From assembly GCF_008084145.1 (NCBI RefSeq), contig NZ_VSDO01000004.1, positions 386,202 to 450,201 on the forward strand: a stretch of 64,000 bases of DNA. Reading direction: 5' to 3'. Shown piece after piece: positions 17,484 to 27,090 of the stretch (position 1 is its first letter; each line of letters starts with the position of its first letter). The notes beneath the pieces are model-generated. The model saw only the letters and a program-made list of their open reading frames with translations, was not told the DNA's origin and made no database searches. The position numbers and the translations under genes are program-made. This DNA is from Paenibacillus faecis (lineage in GTDB: Bacteria > Bacillota > Bacilli > Paenibacillales > Paenibacillaceae).

Positions 17484-18850
17484 GGACCTTGTACGTCCGC
17501 GTCGTGCTGACTTTTTTGGTGATCATGATCATCAGCCTGTTGTCGTCTTCGATCGTCGGCCTCGTTCTGTTTCAGACGAAGCTGAACCGCCTCGGCCAAG
17601 AGGAGATGACCGAGGCCGGCGAGCGGGTAATCCGTCTCTACGAACTGACGCGTCCGCGGGATCTCGACGGTTTTCTAACCCATACTTCCAAGCTGATCTC
17701 CTATCCGTTGATTCTGTTCCGCGATAAGGATCATTACCGGGCCTATGGCCGGGAACTGAAGGAGCTTCCTTCCAGCCTTGACCCGCAAGCGGTTCGGCAG
17801 GTGCTGGACGGGCAAGCCTACCGCTCCGCGCTTCGCGGCGTCGATGAATTGACGGTCGGCCTGCCGTTGGCCGCCGAAGGCCGTTCCTACGGTTTGTTTA
17901 TGTTAACCTCCTCCAAGAACGAAATGACGATCCTACAGTTCATATCGGCCATTCTGCTGATGGTGCTGGTTGTCGGCAGCTTGTGTATTCTGGCGGCCGC
18001 CCGCTATCTGGTGAAGCCGCTGCAAGGCTTGACGGCGGCGACCCGGGAGCTGGCCAAGGGCCGCTTCAACGTCGAATTACAGGCGAAGCGTCAGGATGAG
18101 CTCGGGGAACTGGCTCGCAGCTTCAACGCGATGGCCCGCGACCTCAAGCGATTGGAGCAGATGCGGCAGGACTTCGTCTCCAATGTCTCGCACGAGATTC
18201 AGTCGCCGCTGACGTCCATCTCCGGCTTCGCCGAGGCGCTCAAATCCCCGGGGTTGACGACGGAGGAGAGCCGCGCCCGTTATATCGATATTATTTTGAG
18301 CGAGAGCGGTCGTCTATCCCGGCTTAGCGACAATCTGCTGAAACTGGCGTCTCTCGAATCGGAGCATCATCCGATGGCGGCGCGAACCTTTCATCTGGAC
18401 GAAAATATCAGACAGGTCGCGGTCACGCTGGAACCGCTGTGGTCCGCCAAGCGTCTGAACCTCCAACTGTCGCTGCCCCCCGCGCTTAAGATTCAGGCCG
18501 ATCCCGACCAGTTGAACCAGGTTTGGACGAACCTGCTCGGCAACAGCATCAAGTTTACCCCGGAAGGCGGGAAGATCACCGTCGATCTGATTCCCGAGGA
18601 CGACGAATATAAAGTCACGATATCGGACACCGGAATCGGGATTCCGCCGGAGGATCTGGATCGCATCTTCGAGCGTTTTTATATAGCCGACCGGTCCCGC
18701 CGAAGCGGCAGCGGCAGCGGTCTCGGACTGTCCATCGTCAAGCGGATCGTTCTCCTTCACCAGGGTCGGATCGAAGCGTCCAGTTCCCCCGGCCGAGGCA
18801 CGACCTTCACGGTCCGGTTGCCGCGGAACGCCGTTCCCGCCCCCCTCTAG
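17480..18850 (+). CDS. Membrane sensor histidine kinase
   Basis: A 456-residue kinase with membrane helix 1 (about 10-32), an extracellular sensor of about 115 residues, helix 2 (about 152-174), HAMP (about 175-228), and a HisKA domain with phospho-accepting H238 in VSHEIQSPLTSI. The ATPase domain has an N-box (NSIKF), DTGIGIP and GSGSGLGLS. The HEIQSPL form of the H-box is seen in HssS-like kinases. It partners the response regulator encoded 4 bp upstream. The sensor domain is not recognisable, so the ligand is open. Confidence 0.92.
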   Translation: MRTLYVRVVLTFLVIMIISLLSSSIVGLVLFQTKLNRLGQEEMTEAGERVIRLYELTRPRDLDGFLTHTSKLISYPLILFRDKDHYRAYGRELKELPSSLDPQAVRQVLDGQAYRSALRGVDELTVGLPLAAEGRSYGLFMLTSSKNEMTILQFISAILLMVLVVGSLCILAAARYLVKPLQGLTAATRELAKGRFNVELQAKRQDELGELARSFNAMARDLKRLEQMRQDFVSNVSHEIQSPLTSISGFAEALKSPGLTTEESRARYIDIILSESGRLSRLSDNLLKLASLESEHHPMAARTFHLDENIRQVAVTLEPLWSAKRLNLQLSLPPALKIQADPDQLNQVWTNLLGNSIKFTPEGGKITVDLIPEDDEYKVTISDTGIGIPPEDLDRIFERFYIADRSRRSGSGSGLGLSIVKRIVLLHQGRIEASSSPGRGTTFTVRLPRNAVPAPL

Positions 18851-18963
18851 CGTTGAATGAATGTTTCGTCCGGCTCGCGCCAGTTCATGCTCCGTTCATA
18901 TTCCGCTTCTACGCTTCCGGTGAGTGTCACGGAATTTTCAACGATTAGACTGGAGGCGGAACA

Positions 18964-20685
18964 GTGAGTACTTTGGCGGATAGTTTGTTGGGGGCGTATA
19001 AGTGGTTAACCCCGTATGAGATGGTGCTGTGCGCGATTGATCTCTTTTTGCTGGGATGGTACGCCGTCCCGGCTCGCCGCTCTTACCGGTGGGTCGATTT
19101 TGTGCCGAGCGCGGGCGTGCTGACGTCCGCCCTGAGCTTGATTCGCGGGGATATGACCTTGCCGGCCCTGATCCTTTACGGCCTGAGCGGCTTGTTTTTT
19201 CTGTTCACCGTGAAAAGAATCCGGGCACCCGAGCGGCGTGCCCCGCTTCCCAAGCGCAGAAGACTTCGCGCGATCTTCCGCGCCGCGTCATGCCTCGCCG
19301 CCATGAGCGCGGTCGTTCTCGCGCTCCTGCTAGCCGGGGAGCTGCGTTACAACCCGGCCAGCGACTTCCGGAAGTTAAGCTACTCCGAGGCCTTCGTTCG
19401 GTTAAACGAGCGGCTGTCCAAGGAGTATCCCTTCGGCGATCGGAAGCGGGTCGACTGGGAGGCTCTGGAGCGCAAGTATGCGCCGGTCTTCCACGAGGCG
19501 GAGAAGAAGCGCGATAAGAAGCTCTATTACAAGGCTTTACGGGAGTATCTGTTCTCATTTCGGGACGGTCACATCCAGATCGTTAACGAAGCTTTGTACG
19601 AGGACAATCCCGTCTTCAAACGGGAGGCTGGGGGCGGCTTCGGGATCGGCGCCGTGCTGCTGGATAACGGCCAAGTACGGGTCGGCCTGCTGTTGAAGGG
19701 CAGTCCGGCGGAGCGCGGCGGGATGGCGCTGGGCGACGAGATCGTCGAATGGAACGGGAAGCCCGCGCTGGATGTTTATCGGGCGGCGGCCTGGAGCGAT
19801 AATCCGACGGCGACGGAGGGGGCCCGGAGAATGAATCAGGGCCGATTCATGACCCGGGGGGCGGTCGGGAGCCGGGTCGAAGTTGAGTACAGGAGCCGGG
19901 CGAATGGCGAGCTAAGAAAAACGACCCTGCAAGCCTACGAAGACGACTATGCGACCCTGAAGGCTACCCGGGCCAAGCCGACGCGGAAGGATGCCCCCGT
20001 CGAAGGGCTCGTTTTGGAGAACGGTTACGGTTATATCCGGATCCGGTACTTCCTGCCGAACGATGCCGTGCCGGATCCCGCCGGATTGTTCGCGAGCATC
20101 TTAAAGGATTTTCAGAACCGGTCCGTGAAAGGCCTGATCGTCGACGTGCGCGACAATCCCGGAGGCGACGACGATGTGGCTGCGGCTATTGCCGGATATT
20201 TAAGCGTTTGGAAGCGGCATTATGAATTCGTCAGTTACTATAGCCGGACGACGGGCCGCTTCGAAATCAACCCCGGAGAGACTCGCGTCATAACGCCCAA
20301 GGAGTCGGGATACAAAGGGAAGGTGGCCATCCTGATCAACCACGGTACGGCCAGTTCGGCGGAAGGCTTGCCGCTCGTACTGAAAGGGCGGCCCCGAACC
20401 GTCATTGTCGGCTTCAACTCCACGAACGGCTCTTTCGGCGTGATGAGCCGCCCGATCGAGGCGAAGATGCCGGAGGGCTACCTGCTGCGCTTCCCGGACG
20501 GGAGATCTCTGGACGCCCATTATGCCGTTCAAGGCGACAGCGACGACCAGGGCCGGGGCGGCGTCTCGCCCGATATTCAAGTGCCGCTGAACGAAGAGAC
20601 ATTCGCCGCGAAATATATCGAGGGCCAGGACGTTGAACTTCAAGCCGCCATAGAAGCGCTGGAGAAGACGCACTCCGCCCAATGA
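18964..20685 (+). CDS. Membrane-anchored S41 (C-terminal-processing-like) peptidase
   Basis: A 573-residue protein starting at GTG 18964 behind GGAGG. Three or four hydrophobic segments occupy about residues 15-130. The soluble part has a PDZ-like domain (GGGFGIGAVLLDNG, SPAERGGMALGDEIVEWNG), then the S41 core with GLIVDVRDNPGG and a serine motif TASSAEG (S464). The lysine expected about 25 residues after the serine in CtpA-type enzymes is absent: that region reads NSTNGSFG. It may use a tricorn-like Ser/His arrangement or be inactive. It lies 113 bp after the kinase gene and is probably controlled by that two-component system. Confidence 0.82.
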   Translation: MSTLADSLLGAYKWLTPYEMVLCAIDLFLLGWYAVPARRSYRWVDFVPSAGVLTSALSLIRGDMTLPALILYGLSGLFFLFTVKRIRAPERRAPLPKRRRLRAIFRAASCLAAMSAVVLALLLAGELRYNPASDFRKLSYSEAFVRLNERLSKEYPFGDRKRVDWEALERKYAPVFHEAEKKRDKKLYYKALREYLFSFRDGHIQIVNEALYEDNPVFKREAGGGFGIGAVLLDNGQVRVGLLLKGSPAERGGMALGDEIVEWNGKPALDVYRAAAWSDNPTATEGARRMNQGRFMTRGAVGSRVEVEYRSRANGELRKTTLQAYEDDYATLKATRAKPTRKDAPVEGLVLENGYGYIRIRYFLPNDAVPDPAGLFASILKDFQNRSVKGLIVDVRDNPGGDDDVAAAIAGYLSVWKRHYEFVSYYSRTTGRFEINPGETRVITPKESGYKGKVAILINHGTASSAEGLPLVLKGRPRTVIVGFNSTNGSFGVMSRPIEAKMPEGYLLRFPDGRSLDAHYAVQGDSDDQGRGGVSPDIQVPLNEETFAAKYIEGQDVELQAAIEALEKTHSAQ

Positions 20686-20926
20686 GGCCCGAGCAGGCCG
20701 CCTCCTTTCCGCATCCTGCTTGCCGCGTTGATCGCGGGCCGGTGCCTCCTTACCGCCATCCTGCAAAAAAATACGCCGGTAGCATAGCCCGTCCTCTCCG
20801 CGGGAACCCTATCCTGGAAAAATCACGACGGGAATTTCGGAATATACTGAAGTATAAGAAGGATCAGCCATTTTTCGGGTTTTTCGGGTAATAGAAAGTA
20901 TAGTTCGGATCAAGGGGATGGGATCG

Positions 20927-22045
20927 ATGATCATCGGAGTACCCAAGGAAAGAAAGAATAACGAGCACCGTGTCGGAATGACGCCGGGAACCGTGCTGTC
21001 CTACGTGCAGGCGGGCCACCGGGTGTTGGTGGAATCCGGGGCCGGGCAAGGCATCGGATTTACGGATGAAGCCTACGGCGCGGCTGGAGCCGAGGTGGTG
21101 CCCACCGCCGCCGAGGCATGGTCGGCGGAAATGGTAGTGAAGGTGAAGGAACCGATTCCCGAAGAGTACGCATTTTTCCGGGAAGGCCAGATTTTGTTCA
21201 CCTACCTGCACCTGGCGCCCGAGCCGGAACTGACCCAGGCATTGGTTCAAGCGGGCGTAACCGCCGTGGCTTATGAAACGATCCAACTGGACGACGGCCG
21301 GCTGCCGCTGCTGATGCCGATGAGCGAAGTCGCCGGGCGGATGTCGATTCAGATCGGCGCGCATTTTCTGGAGAAGGCCCACGGTGGCAAGGGCCTTTTG
21401 CTCGGCGGCGTCCCCGGCGTGGAGCCGGGGAAGGTAACGATCCTCGGCGGCGGGATCGTGGGCACGAATGCGGCCCGGATGGCCATCGGCCTGGGCGCGG
21501 AGGTGACCATCATCGATCTGAGCGCGGAGCGGCTTCGTCAAATCGATGAGGTGTTCCAGGGCCGGGTGAAAACGCTGATCTCCAACCCGTACAACATAGG
21601 AGAGGCTGTCCGCCGGGCCGATTTGCTGGTGGGAGCCGTGCTGATTCCCGGCGCAAGAGCGCCGCGGCTGGTAACGGAAGAGATGGTGAAGAGCATGACA
21701 CCCGGCTCGGTCATCATCGACGTGGCGATCGATCAGGGCGGCTCCATCGCCACCGTGGACCGGGTCACGACCCATGACCGGCCCACCTATGAGAAGCACG
21801 GCGTCGTGCACTACGCCGTTGCCAATATGCCGGGAGCCGTCGCCCGCACCTCGACGATCGCGCTGACCAATGTCACCGCGCCGTACGGCCTGCAGCTCGC
21901 GGGCAAAGGATGCCGGCGGGCGGCGTTGGATAACCGCGCTCTGGCCAAGGGGATCAACGTCATGGCGGGGCATGTGACCTATCCGGCTGTGGCCGAAGCG
22001 CAGGGGCTGCCCGCCAAGGATGTGTTCACGCTGCTGAACCAATAG
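20927..22045 (+). CDS. ald: Alanine dehydrogenase
   Basis: A 372-residue protein starting MIIGVPKERKNNEHRVGMTP. ATG 20927 fits AAGGGG at 20912-20917 better than ATG 20918. It has the N-terminal substrate domain (pyruvate-contacting R15, and K/H residues later) and an NAD-binding Rossmann domain with LGGGIVGTNAARMA. It is full length for Ald (about 370). It reversibly converts L-alanine and NAD+ to pyruvate, ammonia and NADH. The pyruvate kinase gene follows by 51 bp, so both lead to pyruvate. In spore formers Ald supports sporulation and alanine use. Confidence 0.95.
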   Translation: MIIGVPKERKNNEHRVGMTPGTVLSYVQAGHRVLVESGAGQGIGFTDEAYGAAGAEVVPTAAEAWSAEMVVKVKEPIPEEYAFFREGQILFTYLHLAPEPELTQALVQAGVTAVAYETIQLDDGRLPLLMPMSEVAGRMSIQIGAHFLEKAHGGKGLLLGGVPGVEPGKVTILGGGIVGTNAARMAIGLGAEVTIIDLSAERLRQIDEVFQGRVKTLISNPYNIGEAVRRADLLVGAVLIPGARAPRLVTEEMVKSMTPGSVIIDVAIDQGGSIATVDRVTTHDRPTYEKHGVVHYAVANMPGAVARTSTIALTNVTAPYGLQLAGKGCRRAALDNRALAKGINVMAGHVTYPAVAEAQGLPAKDVFTLLNQ

Positions 22046-22096
22046 AACCAATAAACACCCAGTAATCACACACTACATCAGACCAGGAGGGATTTC

Positions 22097-23518
22097 ATGC
22101 TGCGGACAAAAATCATTTGTACGCTAGGACCGGCCTGTGACTCTTTGGACACCCTGAAGGAAATGATCCGGGCGGGAATGACGGTAGGGCGTTTGAATAT
22201 GGCGCACGGGGAACCGGAAGAACATGCCGCAAGGATCAAGCGGGTCCGGCAGGCGGCCGGGGAGCTCGGCACCTTCATTCCCATTATGATGGACATCAAG
22301 GGGCCCGAGGTCCGGATCGGCAAGCTTAAAGAAGCTTCTTGCCGGCTTGAGCCCGGCGGAGAACTAATCCTGACGACGGAGGTCATCGAGGGCGATTCGC
22401 GGCGCATTTCCGTCAACTATCCGGAGATGCCCCAAGTCGTACATGAAAACGACCGGATTCTGATCGACGACGGTCTGATCGAGCTTCGTGTTCTCGCGGT
22501 CGAGGGATCCGAAATCCGCTGCCGGATCATTAGCGGCGGTTCGCTGAAGCCGCGCAAGGGTGTGAATTTGCCGGGGATTAAAACGACGCTGCCCGGCATT
22601 ACGGAGCGGGACATCCGGCATATCGGCTTCGGCTTGGAGCAGGGGATCGAAATGATCGCCGTCTCGTTCGTCCGCAAGGGCGACGACATCCGCGAGGTGA
22701 AGCGAATCCTCGGGGAACGGGGAGCGGAGCACGTCCAAGTCATTTCGAAGATCGAGAACGACGAGGGGATCGAAAATCTGGACGATATCATCGAGGCTTC
22801 GGACGGCATCATGGTAGCGCGCGGGGACTTGGGCGTGGAGGTTCCGGTCGAAATCGTGCCGATGCGCCAGAAGGAAATGATCGACAAATGCAATCTGGCC
22901 GGAAAACCGGTTATTGTCGCCACCCATATGCTTGAATCGATGCAGGTCAACCCGCGGCCGACCCGGGCCGAGGTCAGCGACGTGTACAACGCGGTCCTGC
23001 AGGGAGCGGATGTGGTTATGCTGTCCGGCGAGTCCGCGGCCGGCAAATACCCGGTCCAATCGGTGCAGACGATGGCGAGGGTGGCTCAGCAGGCGGAATC
23101 GATGATCGATTACCGCGAGCAATTCGACCGCAAAAGAGCGCAGCATGCCACGAACATTACCGAAGTGATCAGCCAGAGCGCGGTCAGCGCCTCGCTGGAA
23201 CTGGACGCCAAGGCGATCATCACCTCGACGGAAAGCGGGTTTACGGCCAGAATGGTGTCCAAGTACCGTCCGAAGGCTCCGATTTTGGCCATTACGCATG
23301 ACCGGCAGGTGCTCCCTAAGATTTGCCTCCTCTCCGGCGTATTCCCGTTCCAGGGCGAGCAGGTCTCGACGACGGACGAAATGTTCAAATCGGCGATTCA
23401 TAGCGCTTTGAAGACAGGCTATGTACTGCCCGGAGACACGGTCGTTCTTTCCGCCGGACTGCCGCTTGGACAGGCCGGGACGACGAACCTGATCCAAATC
23501 CAACAGGTCAATCCTTAA
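22097..23518 (+). CDS. pyk: Pyruvate kinase, short form with altered potassium site
   Basis: A 473-residue protein behind AGGAGGG. It keeps the catalytic core: K68 and E71 in DIKGPEVR, MVARGDLGVE, THMLESM and the C-terminal allosteric-type domain. Bacillus-type Pyk carries an extra C-terminal PEP-utiliser-like domain (about 585 residues); this one does not. The usual RLNFSHG reads RLNMAHG, so the serine that helps hold K+ in muscle pyruvate kinase is alanine (A36); DTKG reads DIKG. This suggests a paralogue with altered monovalent-cation dependence. It probably shares a transcript with ald. Confidence 0.92.
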   Translation: MLRTKIICTLGPACDSLDTLKEMIRAGMTVGRLNMAHGEPEEHAARIKRVRQAAGELGTFIPIMMDIKGPEVRIGKLKEASCRLEPGGELILTTEVIEGDSRRISVNYPEMPQVVHENDRILIDDGLIELRVLAVEGSEIRCRIISGGSLKPRKGVNLPGIKTTLPGITERDIRHIGFGLEQGIEMIAVSFVRKGDDIREVKRILGERGAEHVQVISKIENDEGIENLDDIIEASDGIMVARGDLGVEVPVEIVPMRQKEMIDKCNLAGKPVIVATHMLESMQVNPRPTRAEVSDVYNAVLQGADVVMLSGESAAGKYPVQSVQTMARVAQQAESMIDYREQFDRKRAQHATNITEVISQSAVSASLELDAKAIITSTESGFTARMVSKYRPKAPILAITHDRQVLPKICLLSGVFPFQGEQVSTTDEMFKSAIHSALKTGYVLPGDTVVLSAGLPLGQAGTTNLIQIQQVNP

Positions 23519-23534
23519 ATCCATAATATGGCGC

Positions 23535-23571
23535 AAGCCTCCGCCCCGATTTTGCGGGATGGAGGCTTTTT
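23535..23571 (+). terminator. Terminator of the ald-pyk unit
   Basis: AAGCCTCC-g-CCCCG pairs with CGGG-at-GGAGGCTT, followed by a short T run. Confidence 0.85.
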
Positions 23572-23663
23572 GGCTTACATCAATATCTTGGGCATTCACC
23601 TATTTAGACGGGGCTGAGTATGCTGTTGGGAGAGCAACTACTTGAGCCATCGGAGGGTGAAGA

Positions 23664-24476
23664 ATGGGATATTATGTGAAGGTCGCGCCGGATGTCCGGC
23701 TGTACGTGGAAGACGTCAACCCCCGCGGAGATAAGACGATTCTGTTTATTCACGGCTGGCCGCTCAGCCACAAGGCGTTTGAATATCAGTTCAATGTGCT
23801 GCCGGAAAAAGGATACCGCTGCATCGGCATCGATACGCGAGGGTTCGGCAAATCCGATAAACCGTGGGACGGCTATTGCCTGGACCGGATGGCGGATGAT
23901 GTGCGGGGCGTGGTCGATGCGTTGGGACTATGTGATTTCATACTCGCCGGTCATTCCTATGGCGGGGCGACGGCGATCCGGTACATGGCCCGGCACCGGG
24001 GACACGGGGTTTCCAAGCTGGCGCTGTTTGCGGCGGCGGCGCCCAGTTTGACCCGGCGGCCGGGATATCCTTACGGGATGCCGAAGGAAGATGTGACGAA
24101 GCTGGTCAAGGACACGTTGAACGACAGACCTCAGATGCTTCGGGGGCTGAAGGAACTGTTCTTTTTTCAGAACATCTCAAACGCCCTTGGCGACTGGTTC
24201 TTCGACATAGCGCTGCCGGCTGCGGGTTACGCCACGGCAAAGGTGGCGATGTCCTTTCGGGACGAAAGCCTGTTCTCCGATTTGGGCAAGATCGGGGTGC
24301 CTACGCTGATTCTGCACGGCCTTCATGATAAGGTCTGCTACCCGGAACTGGCCGTCGCGCAGAAGGAGGGCATTTCCGACGCCAAGCTCGTCTGGTTCGA
24401 ATACAGCGGACACAGCCTGTTTTACGAGGAACGGGACAAATTCAATTCGGAACTGATGAAATTCATAGAAGGCTAG
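23664..24476 (+). CDS. Alpha/beta hydrolase (non-haem haloperoxidase / perhydrolase-like)
   Basis: A 270-residue protein behind GGAGGGTGAAG. It has the oxyanion motif IHGWPLS, DTRGFGKSD, the nucleophile elbow AGHSYGG, the acid in HGLHDKV and the histidine in EYSGHSLF, so the triad is complete. This subfamily includes cofactor-free haloperoxidases and esterases, and the true substrate is usually unknown. Its stop is only 7 bp from the stop of the convergent germination gene, so the two transcripts probably run into each other. Confidence 0.85.
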   Translation: MGYYVKVAPDVRLYVEDVNPRGDKTILFIHGWPLSHKAFEYQFNVLPEKGYRCIGIDTRGFGKSDKPWDGYCLDRMADDVRGVVDALGLCDFILAGHSYGGATAIRYMARHRGHGVSKLALFAAAAPSLTRRPGYPYGMPKEDVTKLVKDTLNDRPQMLRGLKELFFFQNISNALGDWFFDIALPAAGYATAKVAMSFRDESLFSDLGKIGVPTLILHGLHDKVCYPELAVAQKEGISDAKLVWFEYSGHSLFYEERDKFNSELMKFIEG

Positions 24477-24483
24477 CCGGCGG

Positions 24484-25590
24484 CTACGCCGACTTCCTTG
24501 ACCGCAGTTTCCGGATTCCGTGAAGACCCAGCAGCAGCATGGGAAGGAAAACTCCTACGACAAGCGTATAAGGGACCCAAACTTTGGCGTCCCAAGACTG
24601 CCTATAAGCCACATTGGGATAGATGAAGACCGCCAGGGTACTCATAATCCACCCGGCGGGCAGCATAAGGGCTTGCCTATTTTTTATCCCCAAAATAATG
24701 GAAAGGCCCGCGACGATCATATACAGATAGAGGGCGAGCCGGAAAAACAGCGAGATAAACCACATGATGGCCATGACCGCTTCGATGCGCTGCAGAAAAT
24801 TACCGATGCTGATTTTTTGGGCGAGCATATAACTGGGGTACATGCTTTGGGCCGTAATACTCGGGCCGAGTACGAGAATGGTCAGCGCGATGACGATGAC
24901 GAGAACCACGCTGCCGAACAGACTTCCGATATAAACGGCTTTATAGGCCTGTTCCGGTCGGTTGACGCTGGCCGGATAAATCATCAACAGCATAATATGC
25001 GGAAAAAAAACCACGCTGGCAAAAGTGAGGGCGGCCGAAAACAGCGGAAGCGCCCCAAACTCGAATACGGGAAACGTCCGTTCCAGCTTGACTTCGGATA
25101 GCAGGAGCAGAGTCATGGCCGTAAACAGAAACACAACCCAGGGAAACATCAGCTCGATGGAACGGGCCAGGACTTCGAGCCCCAAACGGGCCCCTAGGGT
25201 CATGATCGCGCCAAACAGGAGAATGATCGCCTCGATGGGGGTCTCCGGCATCATTTGGATGGTCACAAAGTTTCCGATTTCTTGCAGAACCGTTGTGGGA
25301 CCGCAAAGAAAAAAAGTGACCAGGAATAGAAGGCCTATGGCTTTTCCAATCCATTTGCCCATCAAGGTTTCGCAGATTTGCATCAAGTTCTTTGTTGGAT
25401 ACATTTTGGCCAGCAGCAGATGTACCGAGACGGCGCCGAAGCCGAAAAGAACGCCGATCAACGCGGCGATCCAGGCATCTTGTTTGGCGATCGAGGCCAG
25501 GCCCGAGGGGACGAGCAAGATGCCGCTGCCGACCGTAAACATCGCTGTCACGATCATAAGTTGACGCAGGGATATTTTATACTCCGGCAT
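24484..25590 (-). CDS. GerB-type spore germination protein (B subunit, amino-acid permease-like)
   Basis: A 368-residue integral membrane protein with about ten hydrophobic segments, starting MPEYKISLRQLMIVTAMFTV at ATG 25590 behind AAAGGAAC. An in-frame extension upstream overlaps the small gene and has no ribosome site. The GerAB/YndE family forms the ligand-binding part of nutrient germination receptors in the inner spore membrane. It is the last gene of an A-C-D-B operon on the minus strand. Confidence 0.92.
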   Translation of the reverse strand: MPEYKISLRQLMIVTAMFTVGSGILLVPSGLASIAKQDAWIAALIGVLFGFGAVSVHLLLAKMYPTKNLMQICETLMGKWIGKAIGLLFLVTFFLCGPTTVLQEIGNFVTIQMMPETPIEAIILLFGAIMTLGARLGLEVLARSIELMFPWVVFLFTAMTLLLLSEVKLERTFPVFEFGALPLFSAALTFASVVFFPHIMLLMIYPASVNRPEQAYKAVYIGSLFGSVVLVIVIALTILVLGPSITAQSMYPSYMLAQKISIGNFLQRIEAVMAIMWFISLFFRLALYLYMIVAGLSIILGIKNRQALMLPAGWIMSTLAVFIYPNVAYRQSWDAKVWVPYTLVVGVFLPMLLLGLHGIRKLRSRKSA

Positions 25591-25610
25591 AGCTATGTTC
25601 CTTTCGTTAA

Positions 25611-25847
25611 TTAGATTAGCCCCAGTGCCGTAAGGAAGCGGCTGAACGGTCGGAACGCGATCGCTATATAGGTCAAAGGCGTCGGAAGGCTGGTAAATAG
25701 CACCTTGGCCACCGATATTCCGACGGCCAGGAGGAGTAAAACGGAGAACCCCCAAACGGCACTCCGTTCTTTCCTGCGGATCATCCGGGGAAGCTCGATC
25801 CAGGAGATCAAGGCTGCGACGGCTAAAATCAATAATATTCGGATCAA
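25611..25847 (-). CDS. Small two-helix germination receptor D-type protein
   Basis: A 78-residue protein with hydrophobic segments at about 3-17 and 31-53 separated by a charged loop (RMIRRKERS). Size, two-helix form and place between the C- and B-subunit genes match the D proteins encoded in Bacillus ger operons, which modulate receptor activity. It starts 10 bp after the C-subunit gene and ends 20 bp before the B-subunit start. Assignment rests on context and topology, as the sequence family is weakly conserved. Confidence 0.7.
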   Translation of the reverse strand: MIRILLILAVAALISWIELPRMIRRKERSAVWGFSVLLLLAVGISVAKVLFTSLPTPLTYIAIAFRPFSRFLTALGLI

Positions 25848-25857
25848 TCGTATCGCC

Positions 25858-27087
25858 TCATTCTTTCATGTCATTTATAAAAGAATTGTTGAGCGTCCCC
25901 GTTCGGCGAATATGGTAATCCACCTTGATCCGGACGGCCAGGTTCGGAAAAAAACGGTCGTCCCAGTCTTCTTTGTGCCGTCTCCAAAAACCGGGATGGG
26001 ACCGCCTGATGGCTTCACCGAAGCCAAAGATATCGACCTTATACTCTTCCTGTACTTTGGCGATGACCGACTTCATCAATTGTTCCACCTTTTTTTCCAT
26101 TTTGCTTTCCAGTTCATCAATGGTCTTTGTCTGAATCAGATCGAGCCCTCTGCATTCTACGGCCCCCACATTTCCTTCGACAAAGGCCTTAATCTCAATT
26201 TCCGGTTTGGAGCCGAGGATCTTTCCCGTTACTTTCGTATGGCTTCTGACGGTTTCCAGGGTGACTTTCCCTTTATCGCCGCAGGGAACAAAAGCGACGG
26301 AGCTTTTGACGCCGCCTTTAATATAGCGGTACCCGCGGCTTTCCGTCTCGTTGAGCCAACCGATAAGCTTGTCGACTTTAAAAATAGCGAGCCCCACAAA
26401 TCGAAGATTGGCGTCCGTTTTGATTGCATTCACGTTCTCCGGGGTTTCTCCGGCTTCACGGTTGCCGGTGATTTCCAAGCCGGTTAATATGGGATGCTTC
26501 CCTTCATTGCTCAAGTCGTTAATCAACTCGTCCAGCGTCACCGTTAAGCTGGGGGACCACACCCGCTCGGAGGTTTGCAGCGAATTGAACAGCTTGTTGG
26601 CCGGTATGGATTCCAGTGGGGTCATGATCTTCAGGGTATCCTCGGCTGTTGCGCCTTTTGTGGTTACCAGGTAGAAATCGGTCCGAAACTCATGATCCCG
26701 CATCAAAAAGTCCAAAAACTTGGCGATCCCCGCTCTGGCCATGGATTCCCCGATCAGAAACATCCGCAGGTGCGAAAAATAAATTTTTCGCGGACTTACT
26801 TGGGTCATTCTTCGCGCCGCTTCAAAGATCGTATCTCCCTCGGCCGTATACAAGGTGGCCGGCGCCTGACTGCCACCCGCTTTTTTGGAAGCCACCTGCC
26901 CGGGAACCACGACTTGAACGGACAGCCGGTAACGGTCGTCCACGCGGTCAACCCCGGCGGCCACCGCAATGGCCAGTTCATTCAATTCCCTGCGGTTCCA
27001 ACAGCCGCTCAACAGGAGAGTGAGGAATGCGAAGAGTACAAATAAGGCTCCTATCCGTTTCATGCCCAACACACTCGCTTTCCACAT
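25858..27087 (-). CDS. Ger(x)C-family spore germination lipoprotein (C subunit)
   Basis: A 409-residue protein with a signal sequence and lipobox LLSGCWNRREL, followed by the GerC domains (KIYFSHLRMFLIGE, DHEFRTDFYLV). The most upstream ATG (27087) is 3 bp after the A-subunit stop; ATG 27063 (MKRIGALF) is an equally likely start and gives a typical 20-residue signal peptide. AAGCGAG precedes both. Anchored to the inner spore membrane, it works with the A and B subunits. Confidence 0.93.
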   Translation of the reverse strand: MWKASVLGMKRIGALFVLFAFLTLLLSGCWNRRELNELAIAVAAGVDRVDDRYRLSVQVVVPGQVASKKAGGSQAPATLYTAEGDTIFEAARRMTQVSPRKIYFSHLRMFLIGESMARAGIAKFLDFLMRDHEFRTDFYLVTTKGATAEDTLKIMTPLESIPANKLFNSLQTSERVWSPSLTVTLDELINDLSNEGKHPILTGLEITGNREAGETPENVNAIKTDANLRFVGLAIFKVDKLIGWLNETESRGYRYIKGGVKSSVAFVPCGDKGKVTLETVRSHTKVTGKILGSKPEIEIKAFVEGNVGAVECRGLDLIQTKTIDELESKMEKKVEQLMKSVIAKVQEEYKVDIFGFGEAIRRSHPGFWRRHKEDWDDRFFPNLAVRIKVDYHIRRTGTLNNSFINDMKE

Positions 27088-27090
27088 AGC

